From Acidobacteriaceae bacterium (lineage in GTDB: Bacteria > Acidobacteriota > Terriglobia > Terriglobales > Acidobacteriaceae), in NCBI GenBank assembly GCA_027364815.1, contig DAHXOQ010000094.1, forward strand, positions 1-9,634: 9,634 nucleotides of DNA. Reading direction: 5' to 3'. The translations under genes were made by a program, and so were the position numbers. This document shows, piece after piece, positions 1-6,577 of this stretch. Under the pieces are notes generated by a model that was given only the letters and a program-made list of their open reading frames with translations, searched no databases and was not told where the DNA came from. Positions within the stretch are counted from its first letter, which is position 1; each line of letters starts with the position of its first letter.

Positions 1-655
1 TCTCGGCACAATGATTCTGCACAGCTAGTTTACTGTTTTTTGCCATCATCATCACAGAACGCCAAAGCCATGGACGCAATGCAACATGGAATCCAAAAGC
101 ACCCTCGCGAAATTGACCCATCGCATTGTGAAATTTTTCAATACCGGGCAGTTCAAATTCAAGTGCATCAGAGATGGATTTGATCGCTGAAAATGGAATC
201 CTGTGTGCCGCAGACAACCGCGCAACCGTTGCTGCTTCCATCTCTACACATGATGCGTTGTAGGCCAAATGCAGCCGTTGTTTTTCAATCTTGTTCGCAA
301 ATTTGTCGAGCGTTACTAAAACGCTTCCATCGCCGCATTCAGCTGCAAAACGTTCGCCGGTGCGTGCGTCGATGATGGTCGAGGGCCTCAAGATGCGCCC
401 TGCTTTGATTCCGGAAGAACAAGCACCAGCCCATCCCACCGATGTGATTGATGCTGTAGGCCCTAATGCCAGTGCGGCTTCAATGGCCATTGAGGCTCGC
501 GCTGCGCCCATCCCTGCATAGCCAATCACTACCTCATCATTGGCCCAAAGATGAACACCCTTACGCTGAGGAGTCGCCACTTTTGGCAGCTTGCTGATGA
601 GAGGGGCAATCTCGCGCTTGAGTGCAGCAAGATAGACTCTGCGCGGCGCACTCAT
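1..655 (-). CDS. hpnG: Hopanoid-associated nucleoside phosphorylase HpnG, 3' end beyond the window
   Basis: The frame is open from an ATG at 655 to the window edge (218 residues, no stop reached), so the C-terminus is missing, though most of the usual 230-250 residues are present. The protein is a PNP/MTAN-type nucleosidase or phosphorylase. Visible motifs are YAGMGAARA (46-54), VGWAGACSSG (73-82), CVEMEAATVA (136-145) with the substrate-binding Glu-Met-Glu, and KSISDALE (159-166), whose Asp163 matches the catalytic Asp of MTA/SAH nucleosidases. Glu15 may match their N-terminal catalytic Glu. In hopanoid clusters this family converts adenosylhopane, the HpnH product, to a phosphoribosyl/ribosylhopane with release of adenine; the exact role here is inferred from context. 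The start overlaps the hpnA stop as ATGA, and a GGAG at 663-666 lies 7 bases upstream, inside hpnA, so translational coupling is likely. An unrelated MTA/SAH nucleosidase is possible but less likely in this position. Confidence 0.85.
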   Translation of the reverse strand, partial: MSAPRRVYLAALKREIAPLISKLPKVATPQRKGVHLWANDEVVIGYAGMGAARASMAIEAALALGPTASITSVGWAGACSSGIKAGRILRPSTIIDARTGERFAAECGDGSVLVTLDKFANKIEKQRLHLAYNASCVEMEAATVARLSAAHRIPFSAIKSISDALEFELPGIEKFHNAMGQFREGAFGFHVALRPWLWRSVMMMAKNSKLAVQNHCAE

Positions 656-1671
656 CTTCCAGCTCCGACCATTGATTTCGGCTTAGACGCGTATCCATTG
701 GCATAGAACCAATCAATCGCCGACTTCAACGCTGGCGTAACAGGCAGAATTTTGAAGCCGAGTTCCTGCTGCGCGCGAGCCGAAGAGACATACATCTTCT
801 TGCGTCCCATGCGCACTTCTTCGAGGGTTGCACGTGGTTCGCGGCCCCGGATGCGTCCAGTGATTGTTTCCTCAAAGAATGCATAGGTTGCAGCGACGAC
901 AAAAGGAATCTTCATCATAGGTGATGGAATTCCTGTGAGATCTGACATTTTATCGAGGATTTGTTTGAGCGTCAGATTTTCTCCACCGAGAATATAGCGC
1001 CGCCCAGATTCTCCCGCAGTCAGCGCGGCAACATGAATACGCGCAATTTCACTGACGTCAACCAGGTTCAGGCCCGTGTCCATGTAGGCCGGGAATTTTC
1101 CGTTGAGAAAGTCCAGAACGATTCGCCCGGTTGGCGTGGGCTTGCGGTCAAAATCGCCAATGGGAGAAGTCGGGTTCAGCAAGATGACTTGCTGGCCTTT
1201 TGCTGCAGCGGCTAGCGCCTCCTGCTCGGCGAGGAACTTTGAGCGTTTGTAGTGCCCAACCATATCCTTCAGCGTGACTGGCGAATCCTCGTTGATCACG
1301 ACACCATCTTTGCGGAAGCCCATCGTCGCCACGCTCGACGTATAAACAAATCTCGGAACATCCGATTCGCGCGCCATGCGCAGCAACTCGCGCGTGCCAT
1401 CCACATTCGCCTTATACATCGCAGACGGGTCTGGAATCCAGAGCCGGTAATCAGCCGCCACATGCATCACCGCATCGCAACCTTCAAGCGCAGGGCTAAT
1501 CGTTTCAGGTTCAGCAAGGTCGCCTATATGCGTCTCTGCGCGAATTCCCTTGAGATTCTCGATATTGCTTGTCTTCCGAATCAACAGGCGCAGATCCGCA
1601 CCCTCAGCGGCAAGTGCGCGGGCCACGTGATGGCCTACAAACCCGGTCGCGCCAGTCAAAAATATTTTCAT
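652..1671 (-). CDS. hpnA: Hopanoid-associated NAD-dependent epimerase/dehydratase HpnA
   Basis: A 339-residue extended short-chain dehydrogenase, close to the usual family length. The N-terminal dinucleotide-binding motif TGATGFVG is at 6-13, an Asp-Leu pair (51-52) follows the third strand, HVAADYRLW sits at 70-78, YTSSVATMG at 110-118 supplies the catalytic Ser, and YKRSK at 141-145 supplies the catalytic Tyr141 and Lys145. The HVAADYRLW and SSVATMG segments resemble the HpnA subfamily (hopanoid-associated sugar epimerase, dihydroflavonol-reductase-like). Its substrate in hopanoid synthesis has not been settled to my knowledge; a role in side-chain sugar modification is inferred. The ATG at 1671 lies 12 bases after the upstream gene's stop. 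No clear Shine-Dalgarno sequence precedes it (only a weak GAAGA-like stretch), so it may depend on readthrough of ribosomes from upstream. Its TGA overlaps the hpnG ATG by 4 bases. The frame is intact. Confidence 0.9.
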   Translation of the reverse strand: MKIFLTGATGFVGHHVARALAAEGADLRLLIRKTSNIENLKGIRAETHIGDLAEPETISPALEGCDAVMHVAADYRLWIPDPSAMYKANVDGTRELLRMARESDVPRFVYTSSVATMGFRKDGVVINEDSPVTLKDMVGHYKRSKFLAEQEALAAAAKGQQVILLNPTSPIGDFDRKPTPTGRIVLDFLNGKFPAYMDTGLNLVDVSEIARIHVAALTAGESGRRYILGGENLTLKQILDKMSDLTGIPSPMMKIPFVVAATYAFFEETITGRIRGREPRATLEEVRMGRKKMYVSSARAQQELGFKILPVTPALKSAIDWFYANGYASKPKSMVGAGR

Positions 1672-1683
1672 AGAGAAATGTAA

Positions 1684-2106
1684 TTAATCTTCGTCCGGGT
1701 GCAGCGCAATGGTTTCGCCTGCCGCCTTCTTCTCGTTGTATTTCTTGACCCAATCTTCCCAGTGCTTGCCAGCTGCGCGATCTTTGCCAGTGAATTCAAT
1801 GCGCGCAATCTCGGCGTAGCTGACCTTCTGCTTAGTGTCCTGGTTCGCGGCGTAGTACTGCACATAGGAGTCAGCCAGTGTTGCGCCAGTCAAACGGTTG
1901 AAGATGTAAGCCTCAAAGCGCTCGCCATTCTTCAACGTCAATGTAACATCGCCGCGATAATCGAATGCCTTTTCGAGCGCGCTGCGGAGTTCATCTTCAT
2001 TTGCGAGCTCTGGAATCCAGCCTTCAAGGTTCTCGTGTGAGGAGCCGGGGACAACTTCTAGCGCTTCAACCTGTGCCATGGTGTATTTCAGAACTTCAGC
2101 GCTCAT
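1684..2106 (-). CDS. Unknown 140-residue protein in the hopanoid operon
   Basis: I cannot assign a function. The protein is acidic, soluble-looking, and has no signal peptide, membrane segment or cysteine. Residues 1-40 form an Asp/Glu-rich lead with a helix-like stretch (about 37-48, ELANEDELRSALEKAFDY region). Residues about 49-110 alternate in a way that suggests a small beta-barrel (RGDVTLTLKNGERFEAYIFNR, then VQYY, then VSYAEIARIEFTGKD), reminiscent of Sm-like or SH3-like folds. A charged helix ends it (HWEDWVKKYNEKKA). The start is firm: ATG at 2106, a GAGGAG Shine-Dalgarno sequence at 2115-2120 with 8-base spacing, and an ATGA overlap with the hpnH stop. It sits between hpnH and hpnA, so a role in hopanoid side-chain chemistry, enzyme assembly or regulation is plausible but only inferred. 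The frame shows normal codon structure, so it is a real gene rather than a spacer. Confidence 0.85.
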   Translation of the reverse strand: MSAEVLKYTMAQVEALEVVPGSSHENLEGWIPELANEDELRSALEKAFDYRGDVTLTLKNGERFEAYIFNRLTGATLADSYVQYYAANQDTKQKVSYAEIARIEFTGKDRAAGKHWEDWVKKYNEKKAAGETIALHPDED

Positions 2107-3215
2107 GCGTGGGTCTCCTCTTGCACGGTGCTGTTGATCTGCACCAACGGCGTAATGCCATGTTGAACCGGCTCGTCGAGAAGCTTCAGTGCACCAGCGT
2201 CCGTGTACTTGTTGAAGGTGCCGCGAACCATCGCCCAGAAGCCGGAGAGTGAACCAAAGCCATCGTTGACCGCAGAAGGCTCATAGCCGCAGCTGACCAT
2301 GCAATTCGCGCATTGCGGATTGCCGCTTTCAGTGCCATACTCTTCCCACTTAGTGGTTTCGAGCAGTTCCTTGAAGGTCTCCGTGTAGCCATCCTGCAAA
2401 AGATAACAAGGACGCTGCCATCCGAAAATGTTGTACGCCGGTGAGCCCCAGGGAGTGCAACTGTAATTGCGCTTGCCCATCAGAAACTCAAGGAAGAGCG
2501 GAGACATGTTGAACTTCCACGTCGGTTTGCGATTCGACAAGATTGCCCGGAAGAGTTTGCGCACACGCGCCCGACCCATGAAGCGATTCTGATCCGGAGC
2601 CTTGTCGTAGCTATATCCGGGCGAGAGCACCACGCCCTCAACACCCATCGACATCACCTCATCAAAGAACGAACGCACATCATTCGGATTCGTTCCGTCG
2701 AAGAAGGTCGCGTTCGTCGTCACGCGGAATCCGCGCGCCACGGCAGCCTTGATTCCCTCAACAGCCAAGTCGTAAGTGCCTTCGCGGCAGACCGCAAAAT
2801 CATGATGCTCGCGCAGACCATCCAGGTGCACAGAGAAGGTCAGATATTTTGACGGCGTAAATTCATGCAAACGGCGCGTCAGCTCAATCGCATTCGTGCA
2901 AAGGTAAATGTACTTCTTGCGCGCGATGAGACCATTGACGATCTCGACAATCTGAGGATGCAACAGCGGCTCGCCACCGGGCAGCGAGACCATCGGCACG
3001 CCGCATTCTTCAACCGCAGCAAAGCACTCCTCTGGCGTCAACATCTTTTTGAGTACGTGGGGCGGATACTGAACCTTGCCGCATCCGGCGCAGGCCAGAT
3101 TGCAACGGAAGAGCGGTTCAAGCATCAGCACCAGCGGGAACTTCTTCTTGCCCGAGAGCCGGTTCTTCAACACATACGTTGCAACCGTCCACATCTGTGA
3201 AATTGGGACAGCCAT
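2103..3215 (-). CDS. hpnH: Radical SAM adenosylhopane synthase HpnH
   Basis: A 370-residue radical SAM enzyme. HpnH joins the 5'-deoxyadenosyl group of S-adenosylmethionine to diploptene, giving adenosylhopane, the first step of side-chain building. The [4Fe-4S] motif CNLACAGC supplies Cys38, Cys42 and Cys45 (CxxxCxxC). The SAM-binding GGEP is at 80-83, and TNAT (167-170) and VVLSPGYSY (195-203) lie in the barrel. A C-terminal domain of the type found in HpnH (DUF3463-like) carries Cys253, Cys270 and a CANCMVSC cluster (302-309). Cys106 lies in YLCTNA, where I recall a conserved Cys being implicated in the HpnH mechanism; this was not checked. Length and N-terminus (MAVPISQMW) fit the family. 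The ATG at 3215 has a strong GGAGG 4 bases upstream, so it can be translated even though hpnF just upstream is interrupted. It starts 36 bases after hpnF and ends in an ATGA overlap with the next gene. Confidence 0.95.
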   Translation of the reverse strand: MAVPISQMWTVATYVLKNRLSGKKKFPLVLMLEPLFRCNLACAGCGKVQYPPHVLKKMLTPEECFAAVEECGVPMVSLPGGEPLLHPQIVEIVNGLIARKKYIYLCTNAIELTRRLHEFTPSKYLTFSVHLDGLREHHDFAVCREGTYDLAVEGIKAAVARGFRVTTNATFFDGTNPNDVRSFFDEVMSMGVEGVVLSPGYSYDKAPDQNRFMGRARVRKLFRAILSNRKPTWKFNMSPLFLEFLMGKRNYSCTPWGSPAYNIFGWQRPCYLLQDGYTETFKELLETTKWEEYGTESGNPQCANCMVSCGYEPSAVNDGFGSLSGFWAMVRGTFNKYTDAGALKLLDEPVQHGITPLVQINSTVQEETHA

Positions 3216-3229
3216 TGAACCTCCAAAGA
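3216..3229 (-). promoter_or_regulatory. Ribosome binding site of hpnH
   Basis: On the minus strand TTGGAGGTTCA leads directly into the hpnH ATG, with GGAGG 4 bases from the start codon. It matters because the upstream cyclase frame ends early. hpnH has its own strong initiation signal and need not depend on ribosomes finishing hpnF. Confidence 0.75.
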
Positions 3230-3251
3230 TCTTATTGTTAGCGACAGCAGA

Positions 3252-4145
3252 TTACGCCGCGCGTTCCATTGCCCGCTTGTAGGCCGTCAGCGCCAACAAC
3301 GGGAAGTAATCACGGTACAGTGTGTAAGCCAGGTAGAAGACGCGCGGGAAGCCCGTGCCTGTGATAATTCCCTGCCGCGCCGGACCTTCGCCCATGCTCT
3401 CATCCCAACTGCCATCCTCTCGTTGCCGCGTCAGGAGCCAGCGCACACCTTTAGCGATTGAGTCCGACCGGTCATCGCCGGCTGCCAGCAATCCCAACAG
3501 AGCCCACGCTGTTTGTGAAGGCGTACTCAAGCCTATTCCGCGCGTAATCGGGTCATCATAGCTGCCGCAACTTTCACCCCATCCGCCATCCGGATTCTGA
3601 ACCATGCTCAGCCACTCGGCGCCCTGCAGAACTTGCGGCTCATTGTGATCGACTCCGATAGCATCGAGTCCGCGCAGCACCAGGAAAGTGCCGTAGATGT
3701 AATTCACACCCCAGCGGCCAAACCAACTTCCATCCGGCTCCTGCTCGCTGAAGATGAATTGAATCGCCTTCTCAATGCGTTTGTCTGAGCGCGTGTAACC
3801 GTAGACTGCGAGCATCTCCAGAATGCGCCCGGTGATATCAACCGTCGGCGGATCGAGCATCGCATTGTGATCGGCGAATGGAATGTACTGGAAGATGAGC
3901 TTGGTATTGTCCTTGTCGAAGCTTCCCCACCCGCCATTTTTACACTGCATGGCGAACTCCCACGCAATGGCGCGCTCTGCAACCTGGTGCTGATAACGCT
4001 CGCGTGGATTATCCACTTTGTTCAACGCCAGCAGAACCTGTGCGGTATCGTCGGTGTCTGGATAAAATTCGTTATTGAACTCGAAGTACCAACCACCGGG
4101 CTCAACTCTGGGAACTTTGACAGCCCAGTCACCCTTGTGGCGAAC
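3252..4145 (-). CDS. hpnF: Squalene-hopene cyclase, C-terminal fragment with no good start
   Basis: This is the in-frame continuation after the TAA, 297 codons. It opens with VRHKGDWAVK and EPGGWYFEFNNEFYP, followed by the catalytic DTDDTA, and runs through the remaining QW repeats to a normal C-terminus (ending KRAMERAA) and TAA at 3254-3252. The first conventional start codon is a TTG at 4025, which lies after DTDDTA and has no Shine-Dalgarno sequence. Reinitiation there would give a 257-residue piece without the catalytic acid. Independent production of a working fragment is therefore unlikely. The region is best read as the second part of one hpnF gene. Confidence 0.75.
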   Translation of the reverse strand, partial: VRHKGDWAVKVPRVEPGGWYFEFNNEFYPDTDDTAQVLLALNKVDNPRERYQHQVAERAIAWEFAMQCKNGGWGSFDKDNTKLIFQYIPFADHNAMLDPPTVDITGRILEMLAVYGYTRSDKRIEKAIQFIFSEQEPDGSWFGRWGVNYIYGTFLVLRGLDAIGVDHNEPQVLQGAEWLSMVQNPDGGWGESCGSYDDPITRGIGLSTPSQTAWALLGLLAAGDDRSDSIAKGVRWLLTRQREDGSWDESMGEGPARQGIITGTGFPRVFYLAYTLYRDYFPLLALTAYKRAMERAA

Positions 4146-5255
4146 TTATTTCGAGAGCATCCAATCAACTGCTTTGAGCATCCGCGGATCGGTGCGCGAT
4201 ACTCCAGCCTCGCCCAACGCATAAACCGCCTGTGCCGTATCCCAAACCGGTGATACACACGGTTGCATGCGGAAAGTTGCAACAGGCATCTCGGGGGTTG
4301 GCGGCTGATCAATGCCGAGCTTTTCAAACTCATCGCGCGCGCGTATCACCTGCGGGTCGTCATCGGAATAGCCAAGGCAGCGTAGTGCAATAATCGCGTT
4401 CAACATCGCCGGGTAAATTGCACCCAGGCCGTCGGTCATCTCTAAACGGTCAAGCATCCAGCGCTCGGCAACTTTGAGCGCCCATTTACGCAACGGGCGA
4501 ATGTGTACCGCCTCAAAGATGTGAGTCATGCGATCAAGAACGAGAAAGAAATTCCGCCATGTAAATAGTTTCTTGCGGTCCATGTGCAGGCGCAGATTGG
4601 ATGTGGAGCGCCCGTCAACAAAAAGTTCATCAATTCCCATCTCGTCGGGAATCTTTTTAAAGGGCTTCTTTGCGTAAATAATTGCAAGCGGAACAAGGAT
4701 CGAACGCGACCACGAAGAAATCTCGTAGATATTGAAGTAAAACCAATTGGGAAAGAGAACAATCTCCGGTGGAATCGCGGGGACCGCGTCGTAATCATAT
4801 TGCCCAAGTGAGCAGAGGTACATCTTGGTAAATGTGTTGCACGCTACGACGCCACCGTGCGAAAGAATCCATTCTTTCGATTGAAGCATGTGTGGCTCAT
4901 CCGCACTGATCCCCATGAGCTTGCACGCAAAGTAGCACTTTACGGTCAGCGAAATATTGCCGGGACCGCCGGGATAAATACTCCAGCTTCCGTCGTCGTT
5001 GCGGTAGCGTAATATCTCCTGAAGCGCGCCTTGCATGCGGGCCGGGTCGCCACTGCCGAGTAAGACATGCAGGTAAATATAATCTGCCTCGAGCATTGCG
5101 TCGGCTTCAAGTTCGCCACACCAGTAGCCATCCTCATGCTGACGGCTGAAGATGTAATCTCGTGATCGGACAATTGCCGCGTCCACGTCAGCGATCTCGG
5201 CGTCCATGCGGCCGAAACGTGGCGATGCGGTTTGTGTATTCTTGATCGTTGTCAT
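4146..5255 (-). CDS. hpnF: Squalene-hopene cyclase, N-terminal fragment
   Basis: This is the part of the cyclase that would be made if the TAA terminates: 369 residues ending in DWMLSK. It carries the N-terminal alpha/alpha-barrel portion, with QHEDGYWCGE, a YRNDDGSWSIYPGGPGN repeat, the segment SLGQYDYDAVPAIPPEIVLFP typical of hopene cyclases, and VSPVWDTAQAVYALGE near the end. It lacks the DxDD acid motif and the second barrel, so on its own it should not cyclise squalene. The ATG at 5255 has only a weak GGA 7 bases or so upstream; the first-frame TTG at 5264 adds MDR. A 176-base gap separates it from ispH upstream. Confidence 0.8.
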   Translation of the reverse strand: MTTIKNTQTASPRFGRMDAEIADVDAAIVRSRDYIFSRQHEDGYWCGELEADAMLEADYIYLHVLLGSGDPARMQGALQEILRYRNDDGSWSIYPGGPGNISLTVKCYFACKLMGISADEPHMLQSKEWILSHGGVVACNTFTKMYLCSLGQYDYDAVPAIPPEIVLFPNWFYFNIYEISSWSRSILVPLAIIYAKKPFKKIPDEMGIDELFVDGRSTSNLRLHMDRKKLFTWRNFFLVLDRMTHIFEAVHIRPLRKWALKVAERWMLDRLEMTDGLGAIYPAMLNAIIALRCLGYSDDDPQVIRARDEFEKLGIDQPPTPEMPVATFRMQPCVSPVWDTAQAVYALGEAGVSRTDPRMLKAVDWMLSK

Positions 5256-5431
5256 GCGGTCCAAAAAATCAGTTGCTTAAGCCGAGTGTAAAAATTGTTC
5301 TTCGGCCTGTGACTAAATCTGCTTAGATTGTCTCTCATTGCAGATATCGACGCCAGGCATCAATCCAAACCTGAAAAACCTATCTGTCTACTTTCATCAA
5401 GTTGCAGAGGAAAAAATTCAATTGCAATATT
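5256..5431 (-). promoter_or_regulatory. Gap between ispH and hpnF; possible weak hpnF promoter
   Basis: These 176 bases hold no credible gene. On the minus strand a GTCACA, a 17-base spacer and TACACT (4 of 6 matches each to -35 and -10 consensus) lie roughly 25-55 bases before the hpnF ATG, which could be a weak promoter. The stretch is AT-rich after the ispH stop (a TTTTTT run), but no GC-rich stem precedes that run, so I do not call a terminator. A small inverted repeat AATCT-gctt-AGATT is also present and may be chance. ispH and hpnF could be cotranscribed. Confidence 0.3.
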
Positions 5432-6460
5432 TCAGCGAACAGGGATAGCCTCAGCACCACCGGCTCCGCCAATTGCCTGAATAATCTCAGGCGGCAGGCC
5501 AAAACGCACATTTTCAGGCATCACTTCTACTTCTTCGACGCTGGAATATCCGTTTTGCTGCAAATAATTGACGACGTCCTCGACGAGGACCTCTGGAGCC
5601 GAAGCGCCTGCCGTAACTGCAACATTCTGCACGCCTTCCAGCCACTTCGGATCAATCGCCTGAGAGTTGTCAATTAGATAGGCATGGGTGCCAAGATTAC
5701 GCGAAACTTCGACTAAACGGTTCGAGTTGGAACTGTTGGTTGAGCCCACAACCAGCATCAAACCGGCTTCGTGAGCCACATTGCGAACTGCAACTTGCCT
5801 GTTTTCAGTTGCATAGCAGATGTCTTGAGAGTGGGGCCCGACGATATTCGGGAACTTCAACTTCAGCGCGTGAATAATATCCCGCGCCTCATCCAGGCTC
5901 AAAGTCGTTTGCGTCAGATAGGCTACGCGATCGGGGTCAGGTACCACGAGAGTATCTACCTCGGCAACACTGGAAACCACCTGTGTCACATTAGGCGCTT
6001 CGCCGAGAGTTCCTTCAATCTCGTCGTGATCGCGATGGCCAATCAACACCAGAGAATAGCCTTGCTGGGCAAATTTTACGGCCTCAATGTGAACCTTGGT
6101 CACGAGTGGGCAAGTAGCGTCAATCACCTTTAGATGCCTTGCCTTACTGCGCTCTCGGACGGCCGGCGAGACGCCATGCGCGGAATAAATCACGCGCTGG
6201 CCATCCGGCACATCGTCAATTTCGTGCACAAATATCGCGCCTTTTTCAGCCAACTCATTCACAACAAAGCGATTATGAACAATCTCGCGGCGCACGTAGA
6301 TCGGAGCGCCGAATGTGTCCAATGCAATCTTCACAATGTCGATTGCGCGCACCACACCTGCGCAGAATCCACGGGGTTTAAGCAGAAGTACGCGCTTCTG
6401 GGCCGAAGAATCAGCTGAAGAGCTTACGGGGAGAGGAGTAGAAGCTGCTAGGGTAGTCAC
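5432..6460 (-). CDS. ispH: 4-hydroxy-3-methylbut-2-enyl diphosphate reductase IspH (LytB)
   Basis: A 342-residue [4Fe-4S] enzyme for the last step of the MEP pathway, reducing HMBPP to IPP and DMAPP. The three cluster-binding cysteines are present: Cys33 in GFCAGV, Cys117 in IDATCPLV and Cys215 in DICYATENRQ. His62 (IVHNRFVV), His145 and Glu147 (GHRDHDEIEGT) match active-site residues known from the E. coli enzyme, and STNSSNSNRL follows the third cysteine region. The first 22 residues are a Ser/Ala-rich extension before the conserved KRVLLLKPRG. The start is a GTG at 6460; there is no Shine-Dalgarno sequence, and a near-perfect extended -10 lies only 7-12 bases upstream, so the message may be leaderless. 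It supplies isoprenoid units for the squalene used by the hopanoid genes directly downstream, which fits the clustering. The gene appears intact. Confidence 0.96.
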   Translation of the reverse strand: MTTLAASTPLPVSSSADSSAQKRVLLLKPRGFCAGVVRAIDIVKIALDTFGAPIYVRREIVHNRFVVNELAEKGAIFVHEIDDVPDGQRVIYSAHGVSPAVRERSKARHLKVIDATCPLVTKVHIEAVKFAQQGYSLVLIGHRDHDEIEGTLGEAPNVTQVVSSVAEVDTLVVPDPDRVAYLTQTTLSLDEARDIIHALKLKFPNIVGPHSQDICYATENRQVAVRNVAHEAGLMLVVGSTNSSNSNRLVEVSRNLGTHAYLIDNSQAIDPKWLEGVQNVAVTAGASAPEVLVEDVVNYLQQNGYSSVEEVEVMPENVRFGLPPEIIQAIGGAGGAEAIPVR

Positions 6461-6463
6461 ACT

Positions 6464-6475
6464 ATAAGTATACCA
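6464..6475 (-). promoter_or_regulatory. Extended -10 promoter element for ispH
   Basis: On the minus strand the sequence TTGGTATACTTATAGT precedes the GTG start. TGGTATACT is a TGn extended -10 with TATACT (5 of 6 to TATAAT) at 6472-6467. A transcript starting the usual 6-7 bases downstream would begin at or next to the GTG at 6460. No good -35 is visible (TGTACA with a 20-base spacer is the best), which is common for extended -10 promoters. Confidence 0.5.
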
Positions 6476-6510
6476 AGTAGTTAACCATCTTGTGTACAGA
6501 AGAATTCAGA

Positions 6511-6540
6511 TTGTGACGTGTCGATTTCAGCACATCACAA
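6511..6540. promoter_or_regulatory. Imperfect 10-bp inverted repeat between divergent genes, possible operator
   Basis: TTGTGACGTG at 6511-6520 and CACATCACAA at 6531-6540 are inverted copies with 9 of 10 pairs matching, separated by 10 bases. The centre-to-centre distance of 20 bases, about two helical turns, fits a dimeric regulator contacting one face of the DNA. It lies upstream of the ispH -10 and just upstream of the channel gene, so it could control either or both. The half-sites contain TGTGA/TCACA as in CRP/FNR-type sites, but the spacing is not the classic CRP spacing, so the regulator is unknown. Confidence 0.5.
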
Positions 6541-6565
6541 TGCATAAACTGTGAAAATATGTCAC

Positions 6566-6571
6566 GAGGAG
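6566..6571 (+). promoter_or_regulatory. Ribosome binding site fixing the channel gene start
   Basis: GAGGAG lies 6 bases before the ATG at 6578. This selects that ATG over the in-frame GTG at 6551, which has no such signal. Confidence 0.7.
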
Positions 6572-6577
6572 TGTTCA

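Larger units (their letters stand above)
3252..5255 (-). pseudogene. hpnF: Squalene-hopene cyclase, interrupted by one in-frame TAA
   Basis: Read through the stop, this is one 667-residue squalene-hopene cyclase, a normal length. This monotopic membrane enzyme folds squalene into hopene/diplopterol by protonating it with the central Asp of DxDD. Visible: QHEDGYWCGELEAD near the N-terminus, QW-type repeats (YRNDDGSW, KNGGWGSF, QEPDGSWFGRWG, QNPDGGWGES, QREDGSWDES), DTDDTA at 400-405, and the C-terminal GTGFPRVFYLAYTLYRDYFP. The frame is broken only at codon 370 (bases 4146-4148, TAA), between MLSK and VRHKGDW. Homologues usually read LSKQVRxKGDW there, so one C-to-T change of CAA explains it. 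No frameshift or deletion is present and both halves keep coding character. I chose the ATG at 5255; a TTG three codons upstream (5264) is possible. Pseudogene, sequencing error and stop readthrough remain open. If truly null, the downstream hpnH/A/G lack a substrate unless another cyclase exists. Confidence 0.9.

Noticed and set aside
193..521. Small plus-strand open frames at the left edge
   Set aside because: The minus strand here is continuously open and encodes the HpnG phosphorylase with clear active-site motifs, so these are shadows.
1252..1683. A 143-codon plus-strand open frame opposite hpnA
   Set aside because: Arg/His-rich composition typical of an antisense shadow of a high-quality dehydrogenase gene; no recognisable motif.
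3252..4025. A separate 257-residue cyclase gene starting at TTG 4025
   Set aside because: The same frame is open back to the TAA at 4146-4148, the TTG has no Shine-Dalgarno sequence, and starting there would drop the catalytic DTDDTA; it is the second part of one hpnF.
4100..4160. Frameshift as the cause of the split cyclase
   Set aside because: Both parts are in the same frame with no missing or extra residues around the break; only the TAA codon separates them.
5312..5331. AATCT-gctt-AGATT inverted repeat before hpnF as an operator
   Set aside because: Only 5 bp arms in an AT-rich stretch, which is easily expected by chance.
5395..5434. Terminator after ispH
   Set aside because: There is a T-run on the minus strand (TTGAATTTTTTCC) but no GC-rich stem before it.
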